Translations under genes and position numbers: made by a program | The notes under the pieces: model-generated | Told to the model about the DNA's origin: nothing | What the model saw: only the letters and a program-made list of their open reading frames with translations | The model's database searches: none | In this document: in pieces, positions 35,825-47,120 of the stretch | How the letters are laid out: every line of letters begins with the position of its first letter | How positions within the stretch are numbered: the stretch's first letter is position 1 | Source of the DNA: Paragonimus westermani | Taxonomy: Eukaryota > Platyhelminthes > Trematoda > Plagiorchiida > Troglotrematidae | Assembly: GCA_008508345.1 (NCBI GenBank) | Contig: QNGE01000103.1 | Location: 102,945-166,944 of the forward strand | Direction: 5' to 3' | Length of the DNA stretch: 64,000 nt

Positions 35825-36328
35825 TTTAGCAGAAAGACGTCCATCAAAGCACGATCTTTGTTGTCCAACACGCTGGTTAACATGCTACGTGCGCGCTCAC
35901 GTTTATGATTCATCATTCCGGACCACAACAATCCCGGCTTCCACTCACAAGTCGTGTGCACTTCGACTCCTGTCAGGGCGTTTTTCGCGGCCATTCCTCG
36001 TCCGTTGGGTCGATCTCGTTGGGCGATGGCTCATCCGGTCGCTCGTGCTTTCAGCAATCTATCCACTTTGACCTCTGGCCATATTCTACGACCACGTCGA
36101 GATGTTCCTCCGGATGTCAGAATACTTGTACCCCCTATCTGGTTATTCATCCCATTTTGCCTGCCATGCGTCGTCCGTTGGTCCTATCCAGTTGATCGAT
36201 GGTTCATCCGGTTGCCCGTGCTCTCACCGATCTGCTCGCTGTGGGATTTTGGACGTGCCTTGCCGCCTCGTTGATGTACTACGCCGAGAGTTTGATCATC
36301 TTCACCTCCGGCTTGGCAATCCACCACA
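35825..36328 (-). repeat. LTR-like repeat, copy 1 (diverged, solo)
   Basis: This is a 504 bp segment. Read on the minus strand it begins TGTGGTGGATTGCC and ends near GCTAAA. It aligns along its whole length with the repeats at 47121-47620 and 59283-59789. Both ends are flanked by ATAA (35821-35824 and 36329-36332). Inside, a block of about 50 bp recurs 177 bp later (cgtccgttgg...ctcatccgg). No coding region adjoins, so I read it as a solo LTR of a Gypsy-type element. TG at the minus-strand start supports this, though the other end is diverged. Confidence 0.6.
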
Positions 36329-36759
36329 ATAAGACAACATTAAAGGTGAGAAGGGCACTCACACCTCATGGATAGTCATATTGGAATGCATGGACTGTAT
36401 TTGTGAGATCGGTTTACCTGATCCTTATCCCCGATGGTGGTGATAACAACCGTGATGTATACTATGGTAATAATACTAGTGTAGTGAGGATAGACGGTCG
36501 CACCATACTACTCACGCCACTTTTCAGTAGCCGCATGGATCGAAATGATCGCGGGATAAATACGGGAGAGATATGGGAAGGATCGTTGGAAGGCAGAATG
36601 ACATTTAATGGCTGTCACCACATGACGAATTTGAAACATGGTGTCCAAATCGACTGGAGCGTCCTCAGAAGAGTGCGGTGTGCAAATGAGTGTTTTTGTT
36701 CCTAGTCCCGTTGAGAGGCCTAAGTAGTGTATTGGTTTCTCCAATAAAACAACCTTTGT

Positions 36760-37185
36760 GTCGTCCGCCTTCTGGATTCAAAACACTAGTGAAGGAAAAT
36801 CAACGACGGTCTGGGACACAACTTTGATGAGGAAGGTCAATCAACTGGCTGTACTGGATGGTGACAACATTTCTAGTTATTATATCAACAATTTCGATGG
36901 ACTTTTATCCGCCGATCATCTTGTCAAACGTGCGGGATGGGTGACCATACAACAAAACTCTGTCCCAATGCACGTCTCACGTCAAAAACATGCTGCCGTT
37001 TCTTTGTGAACCACGCAGCAGACTAGCTAATTTTTGGTCCTGATCCACATCCAATCGAGAATATCTGGGGTACGTTTGCTCAACAGGTACCTGAAAATGT
37101 TAGGATCTGTGGATATGAGTCAAATTTGGAGAGCTTGTTGAGGCCAGATAAGGATAGTCGCAGTCCAATCTACTCTGATTTACTT
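36760..37185 (+). pseudogene. Tc1/mariner transposase remnant
   Basis: The frame 36758-37009 reads VNQLAVLDGDNISSYYI, then LSADHLVKRAGWVTIQQNS and PMHVSRQKH, matching the central DDE/DDD part of Tc1-type transposases. After a frameshift it continues PDPHPIENIWGTFAQQVPEN (37044-37103), the conserved SPDLNPIENIWG block with the third catalytic residue. The second catalytic Asp, normally in QQDNAPxH, is Asn here (QQNSVPMH), so it is inactive. The N-terminal DNA-binding part and the terminal inverted repeats were not found. DDE transposases cut and paste DNA at TA sites; this copy is a fossil. Confidence 0.82.
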
Positions 37186-37319
37186 TTGAGGTGCACGTGT
37201 TCAGTTTGCTTCCGAAGGAAGACCATATGTAGAAGTGGTCTTGTAGTTCCGTTACTTGACTTCCTATATTTATTCGTTAATAATATGTGGGCGTCGAAAG
37301 TATTTGTAACATTATGAGT

Positions 37320-39490
37320 TGTGATGATCTCTGTTAGATCGATACGAACAGCGAGTAGGTCGCAATACATTCCACAAGTGGCCTGTAAAGGTTTGAAGGC
37401 CATATGATTTTGTAGCTGGGTGTATACCCCTAGCGAAATAACTATAGGACCAACTTGTTCTTCAAAGGTCTTGGTTTAAGACTGGATCTATGGGAAGTTA
37501 GGGTATACCACGATATTCGGAAACCTAATGGGAGGCTTCTGCCGTGAACGCGTTGATAAAAATAGTTGAACCAAAGAATTTCACTTCAGAGCCTCAACTT
37601 AACTTACAAGCATGGTTTTCATAAGTAAGTCCAATATGATTAAGCTCACAAACATAACACCAAGCAACACGTGGTTGGTAAATTAAGATAACTATGCGGA
37701 ACTTTTCTCGTCTGCAAAAGTGAGAGCAGGGAGAGGCTTGTACCGGAAGCTCTCCACTCGCAGAATTCATTCAGTCAACACTTGGATATAGACAGCCACT
37801 AAGTCGGCACCGATGATGCTGAAACGGAAGACGACAGAAGACAGACTGACAAGCGAACACTCAGTCAATTGTCTGATGGTTGGGTGTTTGCTGCTGAACT
37901 TGAGAATGCTGTTGTCCGTTTACGACAGACAGAGGATTCTAGTTTGTAATCCGGTCTCCTTAGAACCGACACATGGAGGAACGGTAGGTGTAAATTTTTC
38001 ACCTCCTACTGTGCAAAGATTTTCCCAACGACGATGGTATTTGGGCAGCTGTGGAGGTGATCAAACGGAATCAGTGGTGAATCAACAGATGTGATCCACA
38101 TGTCGAAGTCACTTTATTTTTAATTATTCGATAGCTTTCAGATTAGAAGTGCTTCATTTTAACGTCTGTGGGCAGTCCGGACGCAAGTGAGCCAACTGAT
38201 GTGCCTACTGAGGTGGACTCGGCATCAAACTGAGGTAGGCTTGTGCACCTTTGTACATTCTTCCGATGAACTATGAATATAAACAGTACAATCAGGCGCA
38301 CGAAGAACTTTCAGTTTGTTTGCGTTCGCTGGATAGAGCACAGTGATTGGCCGCAAAAGGTCATCAAGGTTCCAAAGGCACACCTGCAAGCACAGGCAAC
38401 CGACAGGCAAGGACGAACCGACAAAATGCGATCAGATTGGTCTGGTGTTTGTCAAAATAGCAGGCATTCGGTCAGATGTTGACGGCGCCACGGCGACCCG
38501 TAGGAAGGCCCTATTCACAGGGATGCGGGGGGGGGAGCGAGTTGACAGACTACAACGGGTGTGTGAGGAGGCGGGTTGGAGAATTCATACTTTTTGATGC
38601 GGGATGTGAGAATAAAAACAAGGGATTAGCCACACAAGGTCACGGGAAGAAACGTGACAGAGACAGCTGAAGGTAGATTTGACCTCCAATAATCTGCAAC
38701 CCTCGTTCTCAAAACATGCATGTTTGATGCATAAAATTAATTGTGCGCCGGAAACGTGTCATGTGACCTGAACACTTCTAACGAGGTGTCTCCTCTCACC
38801 GAGCTGTGGGGTCCACGTTGAACCTGTAATCCAGGGTCGGATGCCACCACCAGTGTGCAAAAAGCGACCAATGTTAGTGTGATTAGCAAAAATAGAATGG
38901 GGCGATTGTACTCACACGGACCAATCAACTGTTGCTTGCCTCAATGCTATGGAGTTGGTCAACCGTGGTAAGTTTCACTGCCCGTAAAACCACGTTCATG
39001 TGATAGCATTCACAGTAGTCTAACAGTTGAACGCCACACACAACTGCATAACAAAACAGCCGACCAACAGTGAGAGTTATATGTTTTTGGTACATTCAAA
39101 ACAAATCAGCCGGCGAAAGTTATTACCACTTCCAAACGTAAATCAACGATATCATCGTCCTTTATGCACTACCCGTTGTGCAAGTTAGTGTCATTCGAGC
39201 GGGAAAACTCGGAGCATTCAAACATTACGTCTGTCACAAAGCGTTTGCACACGGCGCACGTGACTAATAGGTTGTCGGATTTTCGATGAACGTGTGAACA
39301 GAGGTGACATGCGACGCTTGTGTGAACCTTGCAATTAGTCCTACACTTCAAATACTGTTCTACAGTTGAATGAACTCTCTATCCACCAACTTTTGTAGAA
39401 AGTGCAAATGGCAGCAGGAGAGGGTAGTTTTCCGCGTTACTAGCCGGTAAACGTCTGTCCAGTTTGACCTTACCCGTGCGTATACAGCGG
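37320..39490. other. No confident gene; possible minus-strand exons
   Basis: Two minus-strand frames stand out. 39351-39169 has two CxxC pairs in CHLCSH...CAVCKR, spaced as in a small zinc ribbon. 38928-38737 has a hydrophobic stretch ILFLLITLTLVAFCTLVV followed by about 35 residues and a stop. They could be exons of one membrane protein, but no good donor links them. A run of nine Gs lies near 38528. Confidence 0.25.
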
Positions 39491-39499
39491 CCGAAGTAC

Positions 39500-39770
39500 C
39501 AGTCAACAGGCGCTCGTGTTAGTGATGATAGCCCCTGGTTGGCTTACCAGGAAATATGAACATCAGATATTCGCACACAGTTCCAGTGAACACCATCGAA
39601 GTGGTGGACAGCCGTCTAGACCTAATTGGGTATCATCAGCCCCACGCAAGCCACAGAATCGAACCCACGACCCGCGAACGATCGGTAGATTGCAGTCTAG
39701 ACAATTATCCACTGGAGTATGGAATCCTAGACAACAGAGTCGCAGAAAGGTATGTGCGTTACTATCCTCA
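39500..39770 (-). mobile_element. tRNA-derived SINE-like repeat
   Basis: On the minus strand, an A-box-like CTCCAGTGGATAATTG (about 39717-39702) is followed some 40 bases later by an exact B-box, GGTTCGATTC (39665-39656), within GGTCGTGGGTTCGATTCTGT. This is the internal RNA polymerase III promoter layout of tRNA-derived SINEs. No cloverleaf forms that I can defend, and a non-tRNA body continues for about 130 bases. It is a SINE relic rather than a tRNA gene. Confidence 0.5.
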
Positions 39771-41640
39771 GTTGTTATAGGTCAACTACAAAATGCTTGT
39801 TCAATTTAAGTCTATGAACAAAAGGAATCGTAACGTGTATTGCGTTGCACACGAACTGAGTAACTCACAAACCCTTTTTGACTTAATTTCGGCTACTTCT
39901 CCCGTATCACTGGTGAGGATCCGGTTTCAGACCGTTTTTAGAAGCTTAGTTACGGCAGAAGCCTTTGCGTTTTCTTCCCGAAGCTCAGAACTTTACAGGT
40001 TGAAAGAAGCTGACAATGCTTCTGCACATCTGAAGCTCTAATGGATATATAAATAAGTTAGATGTTGGCAACTGTTTGCGGTTTCGGAAGTTGAGCAATA
40101 ATAGAATTGAATGAATGACAGGCAAAAGAAATTTATCGGAAGATAAACTCAACTACGGAACGGTAAGCCTACTACGAACTCACTTCGACATCCGACAAAG
40201 GTGGACGAAAAATAACGCCTGTAAGTAGAGCATATGTTCATTCTAGTGCAATGGGTTTGATATCTGGCTTATCTAAAGGTACAGCTTGATATCCTGAATG
40301 TGTTTTTCAAACTTGCTCCTGAATTCACCTACTGAGGACGCTGTTACAACAGACTCTGACAATGTCCAGTAATGGACACACTCAGGTGCTGAAAGAGAGT
40401 CCTATGCCAGTCAAACGATTAATTTTATGCTACACGTGTAACTAGTTACGCATGAGATTGTAGTTTTGCACAGTTTTTAAAGGGTTTTGAGATTAGGGGA
40501 GATCTCGTACTCTAAGATTAGGTCTAGCTAAACTTTTTGATTACGCGTTCAGAATCGTTCCACTGTGAATACACATCTGAATAACGAGGTGTCATAATTG
40601 TCCCGGAGCTCTCTGTTACGTCTTCTGGATGAGAACATTGTCCTTCCTGAGATACCGGTCACAAGCCTTTAGCTCTGACTTAATGGGACAGAGCATCTGC
40701 GAGTTGAATATAGTGCAGAAACGGGCTAAATGGTATGTTCCAGACGGCCAGATAAGTAACACACGCAACGCCGTCACTTTTTCGGCTATCGATACATAAC
40801 TAGGAGAAAGGGTTAAAGTGACCTGAACTGACCACTCCTAGGTTCTTCTGATTGCTAGTGGTATCCAGGACCTTACCGCTAAGGTAGTGTTCAGTAACAC
40901 GAACGAAGTACATGCCCTACTTTACATCCAATCTTGTGGAATGGAATCTTATTATCCAGAACTCGGAGACCCTGAACATTGACATATCCCTAACGTTATT
41001 CACTGATTGCCACGTTATCCAATCCATGCACTAGCTTAATAGACTCAGCATATATTGGTAACAACGAAGTGTCAAGTTGTGAGATTTCGGACCCGTATGA
41101 AATAAAGAATGCAGGTTCTAGTGCGCAAGGTGAAAGAATCAGACAGATGGCTATCCTCGCATTCAGAGTAGTACGGTTGATGTCTACAGTAGATGGGTCA
41201 CAAACAACATGTGTATTCAAATGAAACACACCACCGAAGGAGATCAGCTCGATGGACAAAAATGCAAGACGAAAACAAACTGAACATGCCAGAAATGCAT
41301 TGGACCTTTACACAGAAGCCTCACCTCATAAATGCGAACGTACGATAGATGCAGGGAAGTGTGACGAACCATACAGATCTCGCTTGAATGAACGAATGTT
41401 CATTACAGTGACGTAGTGAAGATGAAGCGTTGCACTCTGTTACCTGTGGACAGGCAGTCAGAAGTAGTTAACGAATTAATCATCGGAATTTATACAGACG
41501 GCTGGATTGCGTTGCACCATTCGTTGTTCCACTCACACAACACGTAACCAGTGTCAACCGGAAGGATGAAGGCCAGGAGGCGTGTTAGTGGAGGCATTTG
41601 TATTCAGCCAGTCAATGCCAGTTATCCGATAGGTATGCAG
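39771..41640. other. No recognisable gene
   Basis: Short frames only (for example 40996-41259 on the minus strand). I see no family signature or shared repeat. Confidence 0.45.
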
Positions 41641-41643
41641 GTG

Positions 41644-42048
41644 TGAGGCCCGCGAACGCAAGTCGCCTTCCACAGAGACATGAAAATTGTGCGAGCTGCA
41701 GGATCGATACATCGCCACAGGACCTCGGGAACGGCAAACCGTATTGATCGTGATGGAACTCCGCTGCCAAAGTATCGAAATAACACACTCAAGTTAAACA
41801 AGACTTGCAGGACCGAGAAGCAGGCGCAAGATACACATTCTACTGGATAGGTTACCCGGCAGATGGTGCTCGGGAGCACAATGTCTGATTCACAGTCATT
41901 GATTGCAACATAATTTTGACAATACGCGAACCGCATGGCATCAAACTCCGAGTCCTATTCATGAGCCTGTGACACGTTTGAGGTAAGTGTGCCATATTTG
42001 TTGATTTTTATGGTCAAATTATGTGTCACACTGATGATGCATGAACAG
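41644..42048 (+). pseudogene. RTE-type LINE endonuclease 5' fragment
   Basis: The nucleotide sequence aligns with 42816-43215 of the long LINE next to it: GTGCGAGCTGCAGGATCGATAC matches GTACGCACGCTGCTGGATCG, and further on ACATTCTACTGGATAGG and GTGTCACACTGATGATG recur. The frame is destroyed by indels and stops. It covers only the first part of the endonuclease domain and lies just upstream of the long copy in the same orientation, as an older related insertion. Confidence 0.7.
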
Positions 42049-42079
42049 CCAATTGCGGTGATGGCTAAGAGCAGGCCTC

Positions 42080-45000
42080 CTTTACCCTCGGTCACCGTGA
42101 CAGGTTAATCCGAATCGGATGCCGCCAACCGTATGTATATAATGCCTGACCTTTTCTGCTACATTGGCGTGGTGGTCAGGCTTGCGTGCTGTTTTGATCC
42201 GGAGGGCTGTGCTGACTGGGACTTCGGTTCCTTCAGGATAAACCATGTCAAACTGGCCGAAGGGGAGCATCCAGAAGAAAAGCAGATGCGTGCGTTTGTT
42301 ATGCGTGTTGATGGTGTGCTGTAGCTTCTTTGGGCGTGGTGCTCGTTGTTGTTTGAACTGACGCTATGTCTGTCTGCTGGGGCCGTGTGTGCAGTGTTGC
42401 TGTTCCTGTGAGTGGGTGCTGGATCTGCTTTGAAATGGCTGTCGATCCTTTCTTTGGTGGCTGATGCTGTCATGTCTGCATGTGTGTGTGTGAGTCACCT
42501 GCTGCCTTGCGGTTTAGGCATTTCAGCCAAAGGCTTTGGTTGAGGGCCCTAATCACTCTCCTGCACAGGTCTGGGCGTCCTGGCAGTATCCAAAGCCCGT
42601 ACATACAACGATGTTACAAAATAATCGAAATACCATACTGCATCGGCCGTCGCGCAGGCTAAACCGGGTCGCCCTATCTGCTGCACATGGCAGGGTGGAT
42701 AGGCGAAAATATTCTACTGCCAAACACACCCTCATACCTGCCCTCGAACAGGAACCCCCCTGGAGATAATGCCCAATCAGGTACAATGCCCCGAGGACCA
42801 ACCTGAGACGGGCCCGAGGACGCAGGACGCTTACCATTGGAACTTGGAACGTACGCACGCTGCTGGATCGATGCAGCGTCAGAGAACGAACGGAACGACG
42901 CACGGCCCTGATCGCGATGGAACTGCGTCGATTTGGAGTCGACATAGCAGCCTTGAGTGAGACAAGGCTTGCAGACCAAGGTAAGTTGCGGGAAGCAGGC
43001 GCCGGGTACACTTTCTACTGGATAGACTACCCGACAGACGGTGTTCGGGAGCATGGTGTCTGTTTTGCAGTCGCTGATCGCATCAATGGTTTGATGATAG
43101 GCGAACCGCACGGCATCAGCCCCCGAATGCTGTCGATGCGCCTGCGACTCGGTCGAGGTAAGTGTGCTACATTTGTTAGTGTTTATGGTCCAACTATGTG
43201 TCACACTGATGATACAAAGGACCAGTTCTATGATCAGCTGTCCGCCACAATCCGGTCTGCGCCAGTGAATGACCGACTGTTTGTTTTGGGTGACTTGAAC
43301 GCTAGAGTTGGGCGCGACTCGGTAGCTTGGCCGGGAGTCCTCGGACCCTACGGCATTGGTTCAGTCAACGCGAACGGTGATCGTCTGCTGCACCTGTGTG
43401 CTACTCACGAGCTGGCTATCACGAACACCCGATTCCAGCTGGATGCGAGCGACATCACGACGTGGACTCATCCACGAAGCGGTCACCACCACCTACTTGA
43501 CTACGTGATTGTGCGGCAGCGCGACATTCGTGAAGTGCGCATCACGCGAGTGATGCGCGGGGCTGAATGTAGCACAGATCATAGGCTGGTCAGGACCAAA
43601 TTGTTTATCCATGTACGCAAGTCCGTTTATTGTAGATCTTTTGGACAACGGCAGAAGCTGGATATCAGAAGGTTGGAGAACTTCGAGACGAAGGCTGCCT
43701 TTCAACGTGCAGTCGTCGCTCGCCTGCACAATGCTCCTGTACCCACTACCCCCGAGGGTATGTGGCAACATCTGAAGAAACAGATTATGGTAGCAGCCAC
43801 CGAGACGATCGGTGTGGAGCGCAAGAAACGCCCGGATTGGTTCGATGACAACAACGTGGCTATCTCCAACTTGGTACGAGAGAAGAATGCCGCGTTCGCC
43901 ACATGCACAATGGACCCTGGCAATGGAGCGAAGAAGACTAGGTTCCGGAATATCCGCCGTCAACTGGCTGAGCGTGTTCGCGGAATTAAGGACAACTGGT
44001 GGAGGAAACAGGGCGAGCGCATGCAGGGCTTCGCAGATCGTCGGCAACACAAGGAGTTTTACGATTCGCTTAAGGCGATCTTCGGTCCGTCTATCCAGTC
44101 TACTAAAGCACTGGTAGACGTGGACACCGGTTGTTCTTGCAGCCAGCCGGAAGACATCATGGGAATATGGCGCAAACACTTCGGCAGCCTGTTAAACCGC
44201 CCTACTACAATTGATTGGGCGACTGTTAACAGTCTGCCGCAACAGGACGTCAAATCTTCGCTTGCTCTCGCCCCCGACTTGCTGGAGTTGCAGAGGGCGA
44301 TTGGTCAACTGCGCAACGGGAAGGCTGCAGGCGAGGATGGGCTGCCAGGTGAGATCCTGAAGAATGGCGGTCCGGCGTTGGAACGCGCTCTGCTCCAGCT
44401 GGTTCACTCCATCTGGGAGCACGAGGTGATGCCGCAAGACTTCAAGGATGCCCTCATCGTACCCTTGTTCAAAGGGAAGGGTAGCAAGCAATGCACCGAC
44501 AGCTACCGAGGTATCAGCCTCTTGAGCTGTGCAGGCAAGGTGCTTGCCAGAATCCTCTTGAACCGACTGAATGCGTCCGTTCTGGAGATGAATGTTCCCG
44601 AGGAGCAGTGTGGATTTCGGTCGAGTCGGAGTACAATCGACCTGGTGTTTGCTGCTCGACAGCTTCAGGAGAAGTGCCGAGAACGGAATCAGCCCTTGTA
44701 TGCCCTGTTCGTGGACTTCACCAAAGCGTTCGATTCCGTGAACCGCGAGGCGCTGTGGACGGTGCTTGGTAAGTTTGGATGTCCAGGTAAGTTCGTCAAT
44801 ATGGTTAGGTTGTTGCATGCGGGCATGAAGGCGAAGGTGCAATCGTGTGGATCGACCTCTGATGATTTCGACATCGTCACTGGTGTGAAGCAGGGTTGTG
44901 TTCTAGCCCCAGCCCTATTTAGCCTATATTTGACTGCGATGGTAACAGTTGCTTTTCAGAACTCTGGAGAGGATGGCGTTGAGGTGGAGTACCGGACGTA

Positions 45001-45395
45001 CGGGCGGCTGTTGAATATCCGACGACTTGGCGCCCCAACCCGGCCACAGACCTCAAGGGTGCGGATGCTTCTGTTCGCCGATGACAGCCCATTGCTAGCA
45101 CACAGCGAAGAAGAACTGAAACGTCTAGCTACAGCGTTCGCTTCGGCAGCACCAAAGTTCGGGTTGGACATCAACACAGTTAAGCCGTTTTCGTTTTTTC
45201 AGCCTTCTCCTGGTGGAGGTGCTGCTTGTGTGCCTCCACCCAAAATTCGCATCACTGGAGACACTGTGAATGGCTGCGGGGATTTCTGCTACTTGGGTAG
45301 CAACCTGTCGATAGATTTGTCCGTGAACCGCGAGTTGAGAGCGCGTGTGGCGAAGGCTAGTGCTGCTTTCGGACGTCTTGAAAGGCGTGTCTGGA
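42080..45395 (+). mobile_element. RTE-type LINE, 3'-truncated, young
   Basis: This is a non-LTR retrotransposon with a GC-rich 5' region (about 42080-42769) and a long endonuclease plus reverse transcriptase ORF. The 3' end of the element (RT thumb, C-terminus, 3' UTR) is missing, because at about 45391-45400 the sequence switches to an inverted LINE relative. Target-site duplications cannot be identified at the fused end. The base composition is more GC-rich than the surroundings, consistent with a recent arrival. The 5' limit is approximate. Confidence 0.8.
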
Positions 45396-45544
45396 TCTGT
45401 CGAGTAGCGAACACCATGTCGATCGTACTGACATTCGCCCTGAAACCGTACGGTCTCTCTGGAAAAATGGCCTCCAAACCTTTCGCATTGAGACGGTTCA
45501 AGAAACTCTTGCTAGCGTCTTTCCAGCGCAGTTCAGTAGACTGA
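42770..45544 (+). CDS. LINE endonuclease/reverse transcriptase, C-terminally replaced
   Basis: The frame is open from 42770; its first ATG is at 42917 (875 codons). The conserved start of the endonuclease (LTIGTWNVRTLL, about 42828-42863) lies upstream of that ATG, so translation must begin earlier or the original ATG is lost. Counting from 42917: APE-type endonuclease with SETR (E15), GDLNARVG (125-132), LLDYVIVRQR and STDHRL (D221, H222). RT motif A FVDFTKAFDSVN has D600; motif B GVKQGC starts at 656; catalytic FADD is at 720-723. All catalytic residues that I know are present and there is no internal stop. After ERRVW (codon ending 45394) the reading runs into the inverted neighbour and stops at 45544, so the last 50 residues are foreign. 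Without a proper 3' end it is probably immobile. Confidence 0.9.
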   Translation, partial: CPIRYNAPRTNLRRARGRRTLTIGTWNVRTLLDRCSVRERTERRTALIAMELRRFGVDIAALSETRLADQGKLREAGAGYTFYWIDYPTDGVREHGVCFAVADRINGLMIGEPHGISPRMLSMRLRLGRGKCATFVSVYGPTMCHTDDTKDQFYDQLSATIRSAPVNDRLFVLGDLNARVGRDSVAWPGVLGPYGIGSVNANGDRLLHLCATHELAITNTRFQLDASDITTWTHPRSGHHHLLDYVIVRQRDIREVRITRVMRGAECSTDHRLVRTKLFIHVRKSVYCRSFGQRQKLDIRRLENFETKAAFQRAVVARLHNAPVPTTPEGMWQHLKKQIMVAATETIGVERKKRPDWFDDNNVAISNLVREKNAAFATCTMDPGNGAKKTRFRNIRRQLAERVRGIKDNWWRKQGERMQGFADRRQHKEFYDSLKAIFGPSIQSTKALVDVDTGCSCSQPEDIMGIWRKHFGSLLNRPTTIDWATVNSLPQQDVKSSLALAPDLLELQRAIGQLRNGKAAGEDGLPGEILKNGGPALERALLQLVHSIWEHEVMPQDFKDALIVPLFKGKGSKQCTDSYRGISLLSCAGKVLARILLNRLNASVLEMNVPEEQCGFRSSRSTIDLVFAARQLQEKCRERNQPLYALFVDFTKAFDSVNREALWTVLGKFGCPGKFVNMVRLLHAGMKAKVQSCGSTSDDFDIVTGVKQGCVLAPALFSLYLTAMVTVAFQNSGEDGVEVEYRTYGRLLNIRRLGAPTRPQTSRVRMLLFADDSPLLAHSEEELKRLATAFASAAPKFGLDINTVKPFSFFQPSPGGGAACVPPPKIRITGDTVNGCGDFCYLGSNLSIDLSVNRELRARVAKASAAFGRLERRVWICRVANTMSIVLTFALKPYGLSGKMASKPFALRRFKKLLLASFQRSSVD

Positions 45545-46760
45545 TGCCCCTCGAAAACTTTCGTTGCTACCCTCACCCTAAAACAAAGGTGCGATTAATA
45601 CATCCTTGAACTGTTGACAGACGGCTTCCTGCTTCTAGATGGGATGAACCAAGCAGGACAACACACGTTTCAAGCTTGGCCCGCCATTCTTCAAACTTTT
45701 CTCTGACAATCTATCTTTCCTTGCAGCCTTTTCGTTCCACAGTTTCACCATAGTAGTCTGCATTTCTGCCTAATCTGGAGCAACAGCAAGTGAAACTTGA
45801 TCACTTTGTTGCGGCAGGCTATTGAAGGTCATTCAATCAATAATAAAGAGGAAGTTTAGCAGGATACCGAAAAACTCCCTCTCGGAATTCCATAATGTCC
45901 TCTGGTTGGATGCACGAAAATCCGGAGTCGATATCAATCAGTGCTTCAGTAAAAATAAAAATCGCTTTCAACGAACTGCAGAACTCGGTGTATTGTTGGC
46001 AGTCAACACTAGCCCACCATGGTTTTTCCGCTAGTCGTTCTTGACTCCACGAACACGCTCGGCCAGTTGACGGAAATCAATCCGGAACGTGGCTAATTTG
46101 TCTTCATTGTTCGGGTCCGTTGTGGAAGCGGCAAAAACCGCATTCTTCACCCGTACCAAACTGGAGATAACCTCGTTGTTGTCATCGAACCAGTCCGGAC
46201 GTTTCTTACGCTCCACGCCAATCGTCCTGGTGGATGCTGCCATGACCTGTTCTCTGAGTTGTTGCCACATATCCTCAGGGGTAGTCGATACAGATGCATC
46301 GTGCAGGTGAGCGACAACTGCTCGTTGAAAAGAAGCCTTCGTCTCGGAGTTCTCCAGTCGTTTGATATCTAACTTTTGCTGTTATCCGGATGATCGACAG
46401 TAAGCAGACTTGCATGCGTGGACAAAAATTACGGTCCTGACCAGCCTAGGATCTGTGCTACGTTCAACCCTCCGCACCACTTGTGTGATAAGCCCTTAGC
46501 AAATGCCTTTTTGTTGCACGATCACGTAGTCAGGCAAATGATGATGACCGCTTCGTGGGTGAGTCCACGTCCTGATATCGTTCTTATCCAGCTGGACTCC
46601 GGTGTTTGTGACAGCCAAATCGTGAGTAACAAGTGGGGTAGACGGTCACCGTTCTCATTGAATGAACCGATGCCGTAGGGTCCGAGGACTCCCGTCCATG
46701 CTGCTGGGTCGCTCCCAGCTTGCACCTCATCAAGTACCACATAATCAATCAGTGGTGAGA
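45391..46760 (-). pseudogene. Decayed RTE-type LINE, inverted relative to its neighbour
   Basis: On the minus strand it follows the same order as the + copy. Endonuclease GVLGPYGIGSFNENGDRLPH lies at about 46695-46636. The linker is at 46270-46031 (IGVERKKRPDWFDDNNEVIS and QLAERVRGVKND). Then EFCSSLKAIF and IQPEDIM lie at about 45980-45890, and RT with NRLNAKGLEAIFPERPYGFR and STIDMVFATRQIQ is at 45510-45391. Frameshifts, stops and internal gaps make it dead. Its RQIQ end meets the ERRVW end of the + strand LINE over a short shared word (CTGGATCTGT), giving a tail-to-tail junction. Confidence 0.85.
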
Positions 46761-47120
46761 GAAAGGGAGGAGAATCAACAGCAACAACAACAAGGACATC
46801 AATTTGCCTCATCTGCTCTAGGTGAGTGAATGTTTATTCAGCTAGCATTCTTCAAGCAATTTGATGGAAAGTGGTAGAACAGAGTACGATCTCACCAACT
46901 AAAATAAGACTTCAAACCTGATGGGTAGAGGTCGCTCTATCATCTGTCGACCAGGATGAGAGGTGGACGGATGCGCGTGAACAGCTACGGTTTGCAGACA
47001 TCTTACTTTCCTGTTGAGTAGGTTGCGCGTTTTATAAGCACTACACGGGATTGTGCTCACTAAGAAGTGATACGAGGTATGCTATAAAATGGACTCGTGT
47101 GGTACGCCGCTTGCTGTGCG
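46761..47120. other. No recognisable gene
   Basis: This short spacer lies between the inverted LINE and an LTR-like repeat. Nothing supportable is seen. Confidence 0.5.

Noticed and set aside
43493..44179. A 228-codon minus-strand ORF, with another of 216 codons at 44192-44842.
   Set aside because: Both are antisense to the endonuclease/RT ORF with full catalytic motifs; they are shadows of that GC-rich coding frame.
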